DNA of 40,045 nucleotides from RUG754 sp045545455 (lineage in GTDB: Bacteria; Bacillota; Clostridia; Peptostreptococcales; Anaerovoracaceae). The stretch is from NCBI GenBank assembly GCA_045545455.1, contig JAZQAY010000046.1:1-40045 (forward strand). The letters are read 5' to 3'. The notes under the pieces were generated by a model. It searched no databases, was not told the origin of the DNA, and was given only the letters and a program-made list of their open reading frames with translations. Position numbers and translations under genes: made by a program. How positions within the stretch are numbered: the stretch's first letter is position 1; each line of letters begins with the position of its first letter. Shown one piece after another: positions 14,876 to 23,111 of this stretch.

Positions 14876-15992
14876 CGATCTCCTCCATATCTGCGGGAAG
14901 CCAGAAAATGATCTCAGCTCCCTCGTCAAGATTTTTTGCTTCTATGCGGCCGCCGTGGGCCCTCACTATAGTCTTGCAAATCGAAAGGCCTATGCCCATT
15001 CCCTTATATCCGTCAGGGCTCGTCTGTTCCTCGTTCATGCCTTCTCCGTCAAAGATGGTCTCAAGCCTGTCCTTGGGGAATCCCACTCCGTGATCTCTGA
15101 CGGAAAACCTCACCTCGCCTCCGTCCAGGCTGACGTTCAGTTCGATGGGCAGGTCGCTCCCCGAATGCACCTTGGAATTGTGCATGATGTTTATGAGCAC
15201 CTGCTGTATCAGCATGGCATCCATCTCCACCATTACCGGCTCTTCCGGGACCTTTACGATAACTTCCGTTCCCGGAAAGCGTTTCCTGAACTGCCCGACA
15301 GCTGCGGACACCACCTCGTCAACTATCTCGGGTGTCTTGGTCACTCCGGCGTTGTTATCATCTATCCTGGTTACCGAAAGCAGGTTTTCCACCATGTTAA
15401 GAAGCCATCTGGCGTCAGAATCTATGGTTGAAACTATCTTAAGTTTCTCCTCGTCCGTCATGGTATCCCCGGTCTCGATTATGGACTCGCTGTTCCCTAT
15501 GATGCCCGTAAGAGGAGTCCTCAGATCGTGGGATACGGCTCTCAGAAGGTTCGCTCTCATCTTCTCCTTTTCGGCTTCCGCCAGTTCCTTTTCCTGTTTG
15601 GCCAGCATATCCTGCTGAGCTTTAAGAGCCGAACTGGACACGGAGGTAAACAGGCTTATTACCAGCATCCCCAGGAAGGTGACCTGATAGCCTTCTATGC
15701 TGAAATTCAGAGTCCCATAAGGATAGGTAAAGAAGAAGTTTACCGCAAGCACAGCTCCCAGGGCATATATGATGCCGTACAGATAGCCCTCTGTATATCT
15801 GGCTGCGATGAAAGCGCCTATGGTGTACAGCATAGCGATGTTAAGGGTAGGGTCCGATGCCATATTCAGGAAAAAAAACGAGATGATGGTAACAGAAACA
15901 AAGGATATCAGCGTGATGATGAAATCCTTTCTTCCTGCTACGATCAGCCTGGCTCTCCTGCCTATTCCCTTTTTATCCGCATTCCTGTCCAT
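14844..15992 (-). CDS. Sensor histidine kinase, KdpD-like but lacking the N-terminal KdpD/USP domains
   Basis: A 382-residue membrane kinase. Closely spaced hydrophobic segments between about residues 22 and 117 form a DUF4118-type membrane domain as in KdpD. A coiled linker (122-147) leads to the HisKA domain with phosphoacceptor His155 in RAVSHDLRTPLTGI, then the ATP-binding domain (N-box around INIMHNSKVHS, G1 RDHGVGFP, G2 YKGMGIGLSICK). The cytosolic N-terminal KdpD and universal-stress domains of full KdpD (about 900 residues) are absent, so the stimulus is probably sensed in the membrane or by a different input. The ATG at 15992 lacks a Shine-Dalgarno sequence but sits 6 nt after a TACAAT box with a matching -35. 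Confidence 0.92.
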   Translation of the reverse strand: MDRNADKKGIGRRARLIVAGRKDFIITLISFVSVTIISFFFLNMASDPTLNIAMLYTIGAFIAARYTEGYLYGIIYALGAVLAVNFFFTYPYGTLNFSIEGYQVTFLGMLVISLFTSVSSSALKAQQDMLAKQEKELAEAEKEKMRANLLRAVSHDLRTPLTGIIGNSESIIETGDTMTDEEKLKIVSTIDSDARWLLNMVENLLSVTRIDDNNAGVTKTPEIVDEVVSAAVGQFRKRFPGTEVIVKVPEEPVMVEMDAMLIQQVLINIMHNSKVHSGSDLPIELNVSLDGGEVRFSVRDHGVGFPKDRLETIFDGEGMNEEQTSPDGYKGMGIGLSICKTIVRAHGGRIEAKNLDEGAEIIFWLPADMEEIDESEDIGTDY

Positions 15993-15998
15993 AATACA

Positions 15999-16027
15999 AT
16001 TGTAGATTATATCACATCTTTGTTCAA
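15999..16027 (-). promoter_or_regulatory. Promoter of the sensor kinase / shikimate operon
   Basis: On the minus strand, TTGAAC (16022-16027) and TACAAT (15999-16004) are separated by exactly 17 bp. The -10 box ends 6 nt before the ATG, giving a leaderless or near-leaderless transcript. A TATAAT eight bases upstream of TACAAT is an alternative but has no -35 box at the right distance. Confidence 0.6.
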
Positions 16028-16064
16028 GTTTATTTTATGCAAAAAAACGGCCGCACTACAGCGC

Positions 16065-16092
16065 AAAAAACGGCAGGATCTCCTGCCGTTTT
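16065..16092 (-). terminator. Rho-independent terminator of the HU gene
   Basis: On the minus strand a 12-bp self-complementary stem centred at 16079-16080 (AAAACGGCAGGA with TCCTGCCGTTTT) is followed by six T residues. It lies 31 nt after the HU stop codon and insulates the HU transcript from the sensor-kinase operon. Confidence 0.88.
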
Positions 16093-16123
16093 ACGGATCA
16101 ATGTTAAGTAAAATCAGTATTGA

Positions 16124-16399
16124 TTACTTATTGACAGCTTCCTTTAAAGCCTTGCCGGCCTTGAAAGCGGGCTTGGTGCATGCAGCGATCTTAACAGCCT
16201 TGCCTGTCTGAGGGTTCTTACCCATTCTGGCAGCCTGCTTTCTTGTCTCGAATGTTCCGAAACCGATAAGCTGAACCTTGTCACCCTTTACGAGTGCTTC
16301 TTCGATAGCTGCGAATGTAGCTCCTACTGCTGCTGTAGCATCTTTCTTAGTAAGTCCTGCTGACTCTGCAACCTTAGCGATCAATTCTGTCTTATTCAT
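16124..16399 (-). CDS. hup: HU family DNA-binding protein
   Basis: A 91-residue histone-like nucleoid protein that bends and compacts DNA as a dimer. It begins MNKTELIAKVAESAGLTKKD and has the VQLIGFGTFETRKQAARMGKNPQTGKAV segment, which forms the DNA-contacting arms with the intercalating proline. I choose the ATG at 16399 because GGAGGGAG precedes it and it is the normal HU start; the longer frame to 16471 overlaps the promoter. It has its own promoter and terminator. Confidence 0.98.
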   Translation of the reverse strand: MNKTELIAKVAESAGLTKKDATAAVGATFAAIEEALVKGDKVQLIGFGTFETRKQAARMGKNPQTGKAVKIAACTKPAFKAGKALKEAVNK

Positions 16400-16442
16400 T
16401 GTTAATATCTCCCTCCATAAAGTATAGATTAAAGTCAATATG

Positions 16443-16471
16443 ATAATATCACAGCGAATGACTGATGTCAA
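16443..16471 (-). promoter_or_regulatory. Promoter of the HU gene
   Basis: A perfect TTGACA (16466-16471) and TATTAT (16443-16448) on the minus strand are separated by 17 bp, and the leader of about 35-40 nt contains the GGAGGGAG ribosome binding site. This is one of the two best promoters in the window. Confidence 0.8.
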
Positions 16472-16499
16472 TTATCAAATCTCAAAAAGTCTAGATTTT

Positions 16500-17735
16500 T
16501 CAAGGGTTTGCGGGTTTTTTGGCAATCTTGTCTGTTAATAAAAAAACTCCAAATGTTCCTACCGCGGCAAGTATAACTGAAATGAGAAGCATCAGCTTGG
16601 GTCCCGAAACATCAAGTAATATTCCGCCTATTATATTGGCAAAAACTCCGCCTATGGTGATGGCTGTGGTATATACCGCCTGACCTCTTACAGCCTCTCC
16701 TTTTTCCATTATCTCGTTTATGAACTGCACTATCCCCGCAAGGAAAATGGAGAACGCGAAGATATGGAAGAAATGCGCCGCATATATCATGAAAACGCTG
16801 TTTGCCAGATACATCGTAAGCAGCTTCAGGGTGAAATTGACCGATGCAAACTTCAGAAGCGTGCTGCAGCTGAAGCGCTTGTGTATCTTATCAAAGAAGA
16901 ACAGCCCGGGTATCTCCACGAACGCCATTACTCCGAAGATCCTGCCCATGTCTTCAGACGTTCCTCCCACACCGTCCACCACCTGGAACATGAAGTTGTT
17001 TGTGATGGTGTTCTGGAAGAAGAGGATCATGATAAATACGTTGAGCACTATGAAGAGTTTGTTTCTTCTGATGAAAGTCCTGAGATCTATCTCCTCCGCG
17101 GGGATCCCGGTCTCTTCTGAAGGCTCGGCTGATGATCCTGCCTCCCTGTCCCTCAGTGCCCGTTTGAAAGTCCTTCCGGTGAGGAGCAATATCCCGAGAA
17201 GCAGTGCCAGAAAGGCAACGCCTGTACCCGGCAGTATCCCTGTGCCGTACTTCTCGACAAAGGTCCCGAGTATGGACGTGAATATGGCATATGCCAGACT
17301 TCCGCCGGATCTGCAGATACCGAAATTGATCTTGTGACCCGTCTCCGAGAGCCTTCTCGCCAGGGAGTTGAACAGCGGCTGGAGCGCAAGTTCCCAGGCC
17401 ATGACAAGCACGTATATGATCCAAAGCGCCAGTGTCTTTCTGTTTATGATGAACATTCCTATCTCCAGGATCATCATACACAGCGTGCTGATCTCCGCTA
17501 CTCCTATGGCATCAAGTTTCTTTGAACGGTCTGAAATATTGGCAAGCGCCGGCTGCATGAAAACAGAAACCACGCTGGCAACTGCCAGTATGATCCCTAT
17601 CTCTGAGTTGGAATACCCTATGTCCAGAAGATATGCGGAACAAAAGCTGGATACTATGCTGTAAAAGATCCAGTACGATCCGAAGATGCCTGCGTACTCC
17701 GAATTGAGTTTCAGGGTATAATTCTTAGATGTCAT
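16500..17735 (-). CDS. MFS transporter, probably nucleoside or oligosaccharide proton symporter type
   Basis: A 411-residue polytopic membrane protein with about 12 hydrophobic segments and a charged central loop (about 193-218, with SSAEPSEETG) between the two halves. The ALANISDRSKKLDA loop after the second helix is the MFS signature-like loop. The overall form resembles the LacY/NupG-like MFS groups. Its ATG overlaps the stop of the purine nucleoside phosphorylase gene by 4 bp (ATGA), so the pair is translationally coupled; nucleoside uptake is therefore a reasonable inference but is not shown by any residue I can name. Confidence 0.8.
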   Translation of the reverse strand: MTSKNYTLKLNSEYAGIFGSYWIFYSIVSSFCSAYLLDIGYSNSEIGIILAVASVVSVFMQPALANISDRSKKLDAIGVAEISTLCMMILEIGMFIINRKTLALWIIYVLVMAWELALQPLFNSLARRLSETGHKINFGICRSGGSLAYAIFTSILGTFVEKYGTGILPGTGVAFLALLLGILLLTGRTFKRALRDREAGSSAEPSEETGIPAEEIDLRTFIRRNKLFIVLNVFIMILFFQNTITNNFMFQVVDGVGGTSEDMGRIFGVMAFVEIPGLFFFDKIHKRFSCSTLLKFASVNFTLKLLTMYLANSVFMIYAAHFFHIFAFSIFLAGIVQFINEIMEKGEAVRGQAVYTTAITIGGVFANIIGGILLDVSGPKLMLLISVILAAVGTFGVFLLTDKIAKKPANP

Positions 17736-18562
17736 ATGATCCTCACAAGTTCCTTGATCAGTATCTCGAAATCTCCGGATACCCTGTTTCCCACTTCTAT
17801 TACTTCTTCACCGCTGAGCTTGGTCTTGCTTATTCCCGTGCACATGTTGGTTATGCAGCTGATGCCGCAGACCTTCATGCCCATATGGGCTGCTGTGATG
17901 GCTTCCACAGCTGAGGACATGCCGCAGCAATCCGCTCCGAGAGCCTTGTACATCCTGATCTCAGATGCTGTCTCATACTGAGGACCTGTGAGCTGGATGA
18001 ACACGCCTTCGTTCACTTCAAGTCCTGTTTTCTTTCCTATCTCCAGGACCTTACCGATAGTCTCCCTGTCGTAGATCTCAGACATATCCGGGAATCTGGG
18101 ACCGAATTCATCGATGTTGGGTCCGATGAGGGGCGAAGGTACGAAGGACGCGATGCAGTCACGGGAAACCATGAAGCTTCCAACGCTGAAGTTCTCATTC
18201 ATACAGCCCACGGCGTTGGTGATTATAACGGTCTTCGCTCCGAGTACCCGCATGAGCCTTAAGGGAAGCACCACCTCGCTCATGTCGTAACCTTCATAGT
18301 AATGGATCCTTCCCTTCATGCACACCATCTTGACTCCGTTAAGGGTGCCGAAGATGTACTGACCGGCGTGTCCGGGTGCAGTGGATACAGGGAAGCCTCC
18401 AAGGTCACCGTAGTCGATCACGGCTTCCACTTCAAGATTTTTTGCGAAGTCTCCCAGGCCGGAGCCCAGCACGATCGCAACGTCAGGAACGAAGTCCGTA
18501 ACTTTTCTTATTTCCTTCTCATATCCCAGAAGTCTCTGGTAATATGCTTTGGCATCTAACAT
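17732..18562 (-). CDS. Purine nucleoside phosphorylase (trimeric, PunA type)
   Basis: Phosphorolysis of purine nucleosides to base and ribose 1-phosphate. The 276-residue length and motifs match the low-molecular-mass trimeric family: VLGSGLGDFA (phosphate-binding Ser), TAPGHAGQYIFG, MKGRIHYYEGYDM, ITNAVGCMN, LTGPQYETASEIRMYKALGADCCGMSS (base-binding Glu) and GISCITNMCTG (Asn). The TNAVGCMN segment differs slightly from the common TNAAGGLN. The ATG has AAGGAG upstream. It follows telA after 76 bp that contain a strong hairpin, and it overlaps the MFS transporter gene. Confidence 0.95.
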   Translation of the reverse strand: MLDAKAYYQRLLGYEKEIRKVTDFVPDVAIVLGSGLGDFAKNLEVEAVIDYGDLGGFPVSTAPGHAGQYIFGTLNGVKMVCMKGRIHYYEGYDMSEVVLPLRLMRVLGAKTVIITNAVGCMNENFSVGSFMVSRDCIASFVPSPLIGPNIDEFGPRFPDMSEIYDRETIGKVLEIGKKTGLEVNEGVFIQLTGPQYETASEIRMYKALGADCCGMSSAVEAITAAHMGMKVCGISCITNMCTGISKTKLSGEEVIEVGNRVSGDFEILIKELVRII

Positions 18563-18580
18563 ATATTTCTCCTTACAAAG

Positions 18581-18607
18581 GGCGCATGGCTTATATCACC
18601 ATGCGCC
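18581..18607 (-). other. Hairpin between telA and the nucleoside phosphorylase gene
   Basis: A perfect 9-bp stem (GGCGCATGG with CCATGCGCC) and 9-nt loop lie immediately upstream of the phosphorylase ribosome binding site. Only three T residues follow on the minus strand, so it is at best a weak terminator. An mRNA-processing, stability or partial-attenuation role is more likely. Confidence 0.6.
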
Positions 18608-18638
18608 TGAAAATTATCATCAGTTTCAGATGGCCTGA

Positions 18639-19892
18639 TTATGAAATGGTCTCCAGTACTTTGTCTCTCAGCTCGCCTTCGAGTCTTCTGAGTTCGATCT
18701 CAGCCTCGACTCTCTTCTCGTGGCCTTCCTTCTGGATCTGCATAACTTCATCGATAGTCGTAATGAGCTTGTTGTTGGTCTCGGTCAGAGTCTCGATGTC
18801 GATGATGCCTCTCTCGGATTCCTGAGCTACTCCTACTGTAGTATCGTGGAGGAGTTCAGCGTTCTTTCTGAGAAGTTCGTTCGTGGTCTCGGAAACAGCT
18901 CTCTGAGCCTTCAGGGCTTCTTCAGAGTTTGCAAGTCCCAGGGCGAGAACCATCTGGCTCTTCCAGAGAGGAATGGTGTTCACCAGAGCTGTCTGGATCT
19001 TTTCAACCATAAGGGTATCGTTGTTCTGGATCATCCTGATCTGCGGTGCCATCTGCAGAGATACCGTTCTGGTGAGATCCAGATCGTAGATCTTCTTCTC
19101 GAATCTGTCGATCATCTGAGCGTAGTCAGTAGCTGCCTGAAGGTCGCCCTGATCCTGTGTCTTCTCAGCCTTGGCCTTCATTTCGGGAAGGGTAACTTCC
19201 CTTGCTTCCTTAAGAGCCTTCTTTCCTGCAGCGATGTACATGGAGAGGTTCTTGAAGTTATCGGTATTAGCCTTGAACAATTCATCGAGAACTGCGATAT
19301 CCTTGGTAAGGGTCACCTGATGTCCGTCCAGTATGTTCACGACCTTCTCAACGTTTGCATTGGCCTTGTCATATCTGGTCTTCATCTCCTGGATGGGATC
19401 GAGTGCCTTATGGAAAAGTTTCGCAAGCCCGTGTCTCTCCTCTGTAGCGCTGAATCCCTTGAGTTCAGTTACCAGTCCTGCCAGTGAATCTCCTATTGTT
19501 CCGAGGTCGCTGGTCTTTACGTTCGTAAGGGCGCTGTCTGTGAACTCAGTAAGTTTTTCCTGAGCGTCAGCACCGAACTGAAGGACGCAGTTGGTATCCT
19601 TGAGGTCAACAGCGGCAGCATACTTGTCGATGATAGCCAGCTCTTCTGTGGTGAACTCCACCTTGTCAGCTATCTTCATAACTTCGCTGTCCGGGATCTC
19701 CTCTGCTATCTTCACAGCCTCTTCCTGGACCTTTTCAAGCTCTTCCTGTGCGGGCTCTGCTTCTTCTACGATCTCAGCTTCAACTACTTCGATCTCTTCC
19801 TCTGCCGTCTCGCCGAGCTCTTCTTCAACCAGTTCCTGGAGGTTTTCTGCTTCTTCCTTGATTTCTTCAGGGATCTTGATTTCGTCTGTCAT
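18639..19892 (-). CDS. Toxic anion resistance protein TelA family
   Basis: A 417-residue soluble, strongly helical protein of the TelA family (linked to tellurite resistance and, in Firmicutes, to cell-envelope stress). The first 75 residues are very acidic and repetitive in Glu/Ala/Val; the conserved core follows (LTEFTDSALTNVKTSDLGTIG, GLAKLF, ITDEV-like C-terminal coiled coil with ETNNKLITTIDEVMQIQ). Key landmarks QMAPQIRMIQNND and TIPLWKSQMVLALGL are typical. Its ATG overlaps the stop of the upstream XpaC-like gene by 4 bp; xpaC-telA pairing is a common Firmicutes arrangement. The biochemical activity of the family is not settled. Confidence 0.92.
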   Translation of the reverse strand: MTDEIKIPEEIKEEAENLQELVEEELGETAEEEIEVVEAEIVEEAEPAQEELEKVQEEAVKIAEEIPDSEVMKIADKVEFTTEELAIIDKYAAAVDLKDTNCVLQFGADAQEKLTEFTDSALTNVKTSDLGTIGDSLAGLVTELKGFSATEERHGLAKLFHKALDPIQEMKTRYDKANANVEKVVNILDGHQVTLTKDIAVLDELFKANTDNFKNLSMYIAAGKKALKEAREVTLPEMKAKAEKTQDQGDLQAATDYAQMIDRFEKKIYDLDLTRTVSLQMAPQIRMIQNNDTLMVEKIQTALVNTIPLWKSQMVLALGLANSEEALKAQRAVSETTNELLRKNAELLHDTTVGVAQESERGIIDIETLTETNNKLITTIDEVMQIQKEGHEKRVEAEIELRRLEGELRDKVLETIS

Positions 19893-20641
19893 TGCTCTTC
19901 TCCTTCTTCTTTACCGATTTCAAGCTTCATGAGCTTATCCAAAGTGTTGATTTCCGCGTTTATTTCCATAGCATCTTCTGAGAAAAGGCTGTCCAGAAGC
20001 TTCTTGACTGAAACTTCAGCTCCCTTGATGGCCTCTTCGATCTTGTTCATGCTAGTTTCAACGTTCTCACCCTCTATGGACTGTTCCTTGTTATCCTGGA
20101 GTTTGATGTACTTGTCCACCAGACCCAGAAGCATGTCTCCATAGTAGTTTGCAAGCTTTCTTACCTTGTTTCTGTCCTTGGGGTCGTTCTCCACCTCGTC
20201 TGCTATCTTATTGAGAGTGCCGGCGATGGAGCCCAGGGTATCCCTGACTTCAGCCTTCTTCACTCCCTTGGCTCTGTCTATTAGAAGATCCTGGAGCTCG
20301 TAGAGCTTGGCAGCGATCTCGCTGGAGAACTGCTCTGCTCCGGGGATATATGCTTCCCTGAGCTGTTTCTTTCTGAACTGCTCCAGAAGGACGAATGCGA
20401 GCACTCCCAGTCCAACGCATATGATAGTGTTGATGACCGTATTCTTAAGGAACAGGGATACGATAAAGGCTACCGCAGCCGCGGCAAGATAAGGCACCCA
20501 TGCCGGAAGCACCGGCTTCTTAGGCTGCTGTTTGGCTTCCTGCTCGGCTTTAAGTTTTTCTTCCTTCAGTCTCTGCGCCTCTTTTTCGGCTTTTTCTTCA
20601 TCCAGTTTCTTTTTCAGAGCTTCCGTCTTGTTTTCTGTCAT
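19889..20641 (-). CDS. XpaC-like membrane protein (5-bromo-4-chloroindolyl phosphate hydrolysis family)
   Basis: A 250-residue protein. The first 40 residues are a Lys/Glu-rich coiled coil, followed by two adjacent transmembrane segments (about 47-63 and 67-84) and a cytoplasmic helical domain (about 90-250) with REAYIPGAEQFSSEIAAKLYELQDLL. This matches the XpaC family, named for a B. subtilis gene but with no proven hydrolase activity. It is coupled to telA and probably acts with it at the membrane. I choose the ATG at 20641, with GAGGG 9 nt upstream, over a TTG two codons earlier. Confidence 0.85.
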   Translation of the reverse strand: MTENKTEALKKKLDEEKAEKEAQRLKEEKLKAEQEAKQQPKKPVLPAWVPYLAAAAVAFIVSLFLKNTVINTIICVGLGVLAFVLLEQFRKKQLREAYIPGAEQFSSEIAAKLYELQDLLIDRAKGVKKAEVRDTLGSIAGTLNKIADEVENDPKDRNKVRKLANYYGDMLLGLVDKYIKLQDNKEQSIEGENVETSMNKIEEAIKGAEVSVKKLLDSLFSEDAMEINAEINTLDKLMKLEIGKEEGEEQ

Positions 20642-20666
20642 CTTCAAGCCCTCACTTTCGAATCAT

Positions 20667-21056
20667 CTACTGCTTATCAAAATACTTTTTCCCCGAATCG
20701 GGGCAGAAATACGTTCTTATATAGCCATCCGTCGATACGACGACGAATTCATTGGTCTCCTCAATATAGTATACATCATCGCCGTCTTCCTTTTCAAGTT
20801 TGTGAAGGGCCTCCGGGTCATTCGCCACGTCGGATGCGGCCTGCTGATACTCTTCCTTTGATGAGAAGCCCATCTCTATGCCGTGCTTCTGGAAATGCTC
20901 CTCAAGAAGCTTATCCGACCTGAAGGTGTACTGCACGTACTCCTCAGTGTTCCCCGGCTCATCCGGATCCGTTCCTCCCGAAAGAGCAGGAAGCGCAAAA
21001 GCGATGATCACAATGAGTGCGATCAGCCCTATCATGAAGGGGAGTTTATTCTTCAT
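20667..21056 (-). CDS. Small membrane-anchored protein with toxin-like (BECR nuclease-like) C-terminal domain
   Basis: A 129-residue protein with one N-terminal transmembrane or signal segment (about 5-25, ending PALSGG), then an extracytoplasmic domain. That domain has EEHFQKHGIEMGFSSKEEY with two histidines (54 and 58), a DGDDVYYIEETNEFVVV strand pair and a DGYIRTYF ending. This pattern resembles the C-terminal domains of contact-dependent and polymorphic toxins of the barnase/EndoU/colicin-like (BECR) fold; I infer relation by pattern only. The ATG at 21056 overlaps the stop of the CPCC gene and has GGAAGAG upstream, which decides it over the earlier in-frame start at 21092. It precedes xpaC by 25 bp. 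Confidence 0.7.
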   Translation of the reverse strand: MKNKLPFMIGLIALIVIIAFALPALSGGTDPDEPGNTEEYVQYTFRSDKLLEEHFQKHGIEMGFSSKEEYQQAASDVANDPEALHKLEKEDGDDVYYIEETNEFVVVSTDGYIRTYFCPDSGKKYFDKQ

Positions 21057-21264
21057 CTTCTCTTCCCTCCGCGTATGCTTCCCTGGCTTCATTCAGGCTC
21101 AGTCTGTTGGCTCCGCCTGCGAAGTCCGGTTCCCTTCTCTGAAGCGGGTCGTCCTCCCATCCGCAGACAGGACAGATCTCGTAGGCTCCGACTTCATCGA
21201 AATAGTGCTTTTCACAGACCGGACACCGGTATTTTCTTTTGAAAAAGAATCTCCTTAAGTTCAT
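21046..21264 (-). CDS. CPCC-family cysteine-rich zinc-ribbon protein
   Basis: A 72-residue protein with two CPVC pairs (RCPVCEKHYFDEVGAYEICPVCGWEDD), which form a zinc knuckle, followed by the family-specific PDFAGGANRLSLNEAREAY. This matches the Cys_rich_CPCC family. In other genomes CPCC proteins often sit next to polymorphic-toxin genes, which would fit the toxin-like gene that overlaps its 3' end. An immunity-type role is therefore possible but unproven. Its ATG overlaps the acyl-CoA ligase stop by 4 bp (ATGA). The N-terminus is very basic (MNLRRFFFKRKYR). Confidence 0.85.
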   Translation of the reverse strand: MNLRRFFFKRKYRCPVCEKHYFDEVGAYEICPVCGWEDDPLQRREPDFAGGANRLSLNEAREAYAEGREDEE

Positions 21265-23084
21265 TTCTGTTCCTGTGCGGAGCTGTCTCCCTTGTTGCTC
21301 TCAGTATATCTCTTTATCTTGTGAGCTGTGGTCTTGTCGAAGTCGTCCATCTTTATCACGACCTTGCCTATCTTCTTAAAGATCGGCTGAGGCTCGTTTA
21401 TCCTGTCGACTTCGCTCTGGATGAGATCCTTGACGCTTGCGGGATCATCCGCGTCATCCCCGAGATAGTTTCTCACTTCATCCATGTCGGGCCTGATAGT
21501 GGCGATGATGGTCTTGTCATGTCCGTCGCCGTCTTCTCCGGCCCATACCATTGACTCCGATACGAAGATGCTCTCATCGAGATAATTCTCCAGTTCCTCG
21601 GGATATACGTTCTTGCCGTTTGCGGTGATTATGACATTCTTCTTTCTTCCGGTGATATAGATATATCCCTTTCTGTCCACGTAGCCCAGGTCTCCCGTGT
21701 GGAACCAGCCGTCCACAAGGCTCTTGGCGGTCTCTTCCGGATTATTATAGTAACCCATCATGACGTTGGGTCCCTTGATGCATATCTCTCCTATGCCTTC
21801 GTCGTTTTTATCTATGATCTCTACTTCGACCTGCTCCATTACGTGTCCCACTGACTCGTAATTGAAGTATCTCTTATCGCTGGGTATGGCGGCCGCAAGG
21901 GGTGCGCACTCCGTGAGACCGTAACCCTGGATCATCATGAATCCCAGGTCATTGAAGAACTGCATGAGTTCCGGTCTTATGGGGGCTCCTCCTGAAACCA
22001 GTAGCCTCATCCTGCCTCCGAAAACGTCCCTGATCTTTCCGAGAAGAGCCTTGGGGATGTCTATGCCGAATCTTCCGGTGAATCTTCCTATCTTCATCAC
22101 CCTTTCCACCAGCGCTTCCTTACCCTGCTTCCTCACGTTCTTCATGATAGCCTTATACAGGTTCTCGAAGATGAGAGGAACGCCGCAAAAGATCGTAGGC
22201 TTAAGTTCCTGAAGGTTCTTCTGGATGTATTTCAGTCCCTCGCAGTATCCTATGGATGAGCCTCTGTAGAGGGATACCAGGAAGCCGCAGGTGCATTCAT
22301 ACGTATGATGAAGCGGAAGCACGCTGAAGAAGATATCATCCTGGGTATACTTGATAAGCAAAGGTGCCAGCATGATCTCAGCGCAGAGATTTCTCTGCGA
22401 GATCATTACTCCCTTGGATACTCCGGTGGTGCCTGACGTGAAGAGAAGGACGCCCAGTTCCTCAGGGTCTATCTCAGCATCCAGATACGATCTGTCTCCC
22501 AGATCCAGGAGATTCCTTCCCTCTGCCATCAGTTCCTTAAGGGCATATACCCTGTCCATCGAGGATTCAGCTCCCGTATCCACCAGGAATTCCAGATTGC
22601 CCACGTTTCTGTCCAGCATGCTCTTGAAGGTAAGCTTGTACTTGCTGCTCATGAGTATGCAGGATACTCCGGACTGCTCCACCAGCTGCTCCAGTTCCCC
22701 CGGGCTTAGTTCCTTATCAAGGGGTACCACGACACCTGTTCCGCAGGCCACTGCAAGATAGCTTATCGCCCAGTAGTAGCTGTTCTCACCGATCACTCCG
22801 ATCTTCTTGCCGCTGAGTCCTCTGCTTACCAGGGCTGTGCCGAGGGCGTTGACGTCACTCAGTGTCTCCCTGAAGGTTACCGGAGTGTATGCCTCTCCTT
22901 TTTTAAATATCTGCCAGAAGGCTACGTTGTCTCCGAAGAGTTCGACCGAAGTCTCAAGCATGTGCTTGAGGTTTGCTATGGGTCTCAGACCTTCCTTATA
23001 CAGATTATACTTGTTTCTGGACTTAAGGACCTTTTCACAAAGTTCCTGAGCCTCTTTATATCCTTTTATTTCTTTGTTTTCCAA
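21261..23084 (-). CDS. Long-chain acyl-CoA ligase (AMP-binding enzyme)
   Basis: Activates a fatty acid with ATP and CoA through an acyl-adenylate. The 607-residue protein has the P-loop-like LLFTSGTTGVSKGVMIS, MIQGYGLTECAPL, the DGWFHTGDLGYVDRKGYIYITGRKK hinge region and a C-terminal lysine-containing subdomain (TTAHKIKRY). The start codon is TTG at 23084, chosen because AGGAGAGG lies 5 nt upstream and no ATG is near. It follows the PAP2 phosphatase by 27 bp and overlaps the CPCC gene. Next to a PAP2 enzyme it suggests a role in membrane-lipid or exogenous fatty-acid use. Confidence 0.94.
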   Translation of the reverse strand: MENKEIKGYKEAQELCEKVLKSRNKYNLYKEGLRPIANLKHMLETSVELFGDNVAFWQIFKKGEAYTPVTFRETLSDVNALGTALVSRGLSGKKIGVIGENSYYWAISYLAVACGTGVVVPLDKELSPGELEQLVEQSGVSCILMSSKYKLTFKSMLDRNVGNLEFLVDTGAESSMDRVYALKELMAEGRNLLDLGDRSYLDAEIDPEELGVLLFTSGTTGVSKGVMISQRNLCAEIMLAPLLIKYTQDDIFFSVLPLHHTYECTCGFLVSLYRGSSIGYCEGLKYIQKNLQELKPTIFCGVPLIFENLYKAIMKNVRKQGKEALVERVMKIGRFTGRFGIDIPKALLGKIRDVFGGRMRLLVSGGAPIRPELMQFFNDLGFMMIQGYGLTECAPLAAAIPSDKRYFNYESVGHVMEQVEVEIIDKNDEGIGEICIKGPNVMMGYYNNPEETAKSLVDGWFHTGDLGYVDRKGYIYITGRKKNVIITANGKNVYPEELENYLDESIFVSESMVWAGEDGDGHDKTIIATIRPDMDEVRNYLGDDADDPASVKDLIQSEVDRINEPQPIFKKIGKVVIKMDDFDKTTAHKIKRYTESNKGDSSAQEQK

Positions 23085-23111
23085 TTTTACCTCTCCTGAT
23101 CAAAAGATTAG

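Noticed and set aside
14168..15992. Potassium-responsive kdp operon
   Set aside because: Only KdpD- and KdpE-like genes are present, the sensor lacks the N-terminal half of KdpD, and shikimate genes follow instead of kdpFABC.
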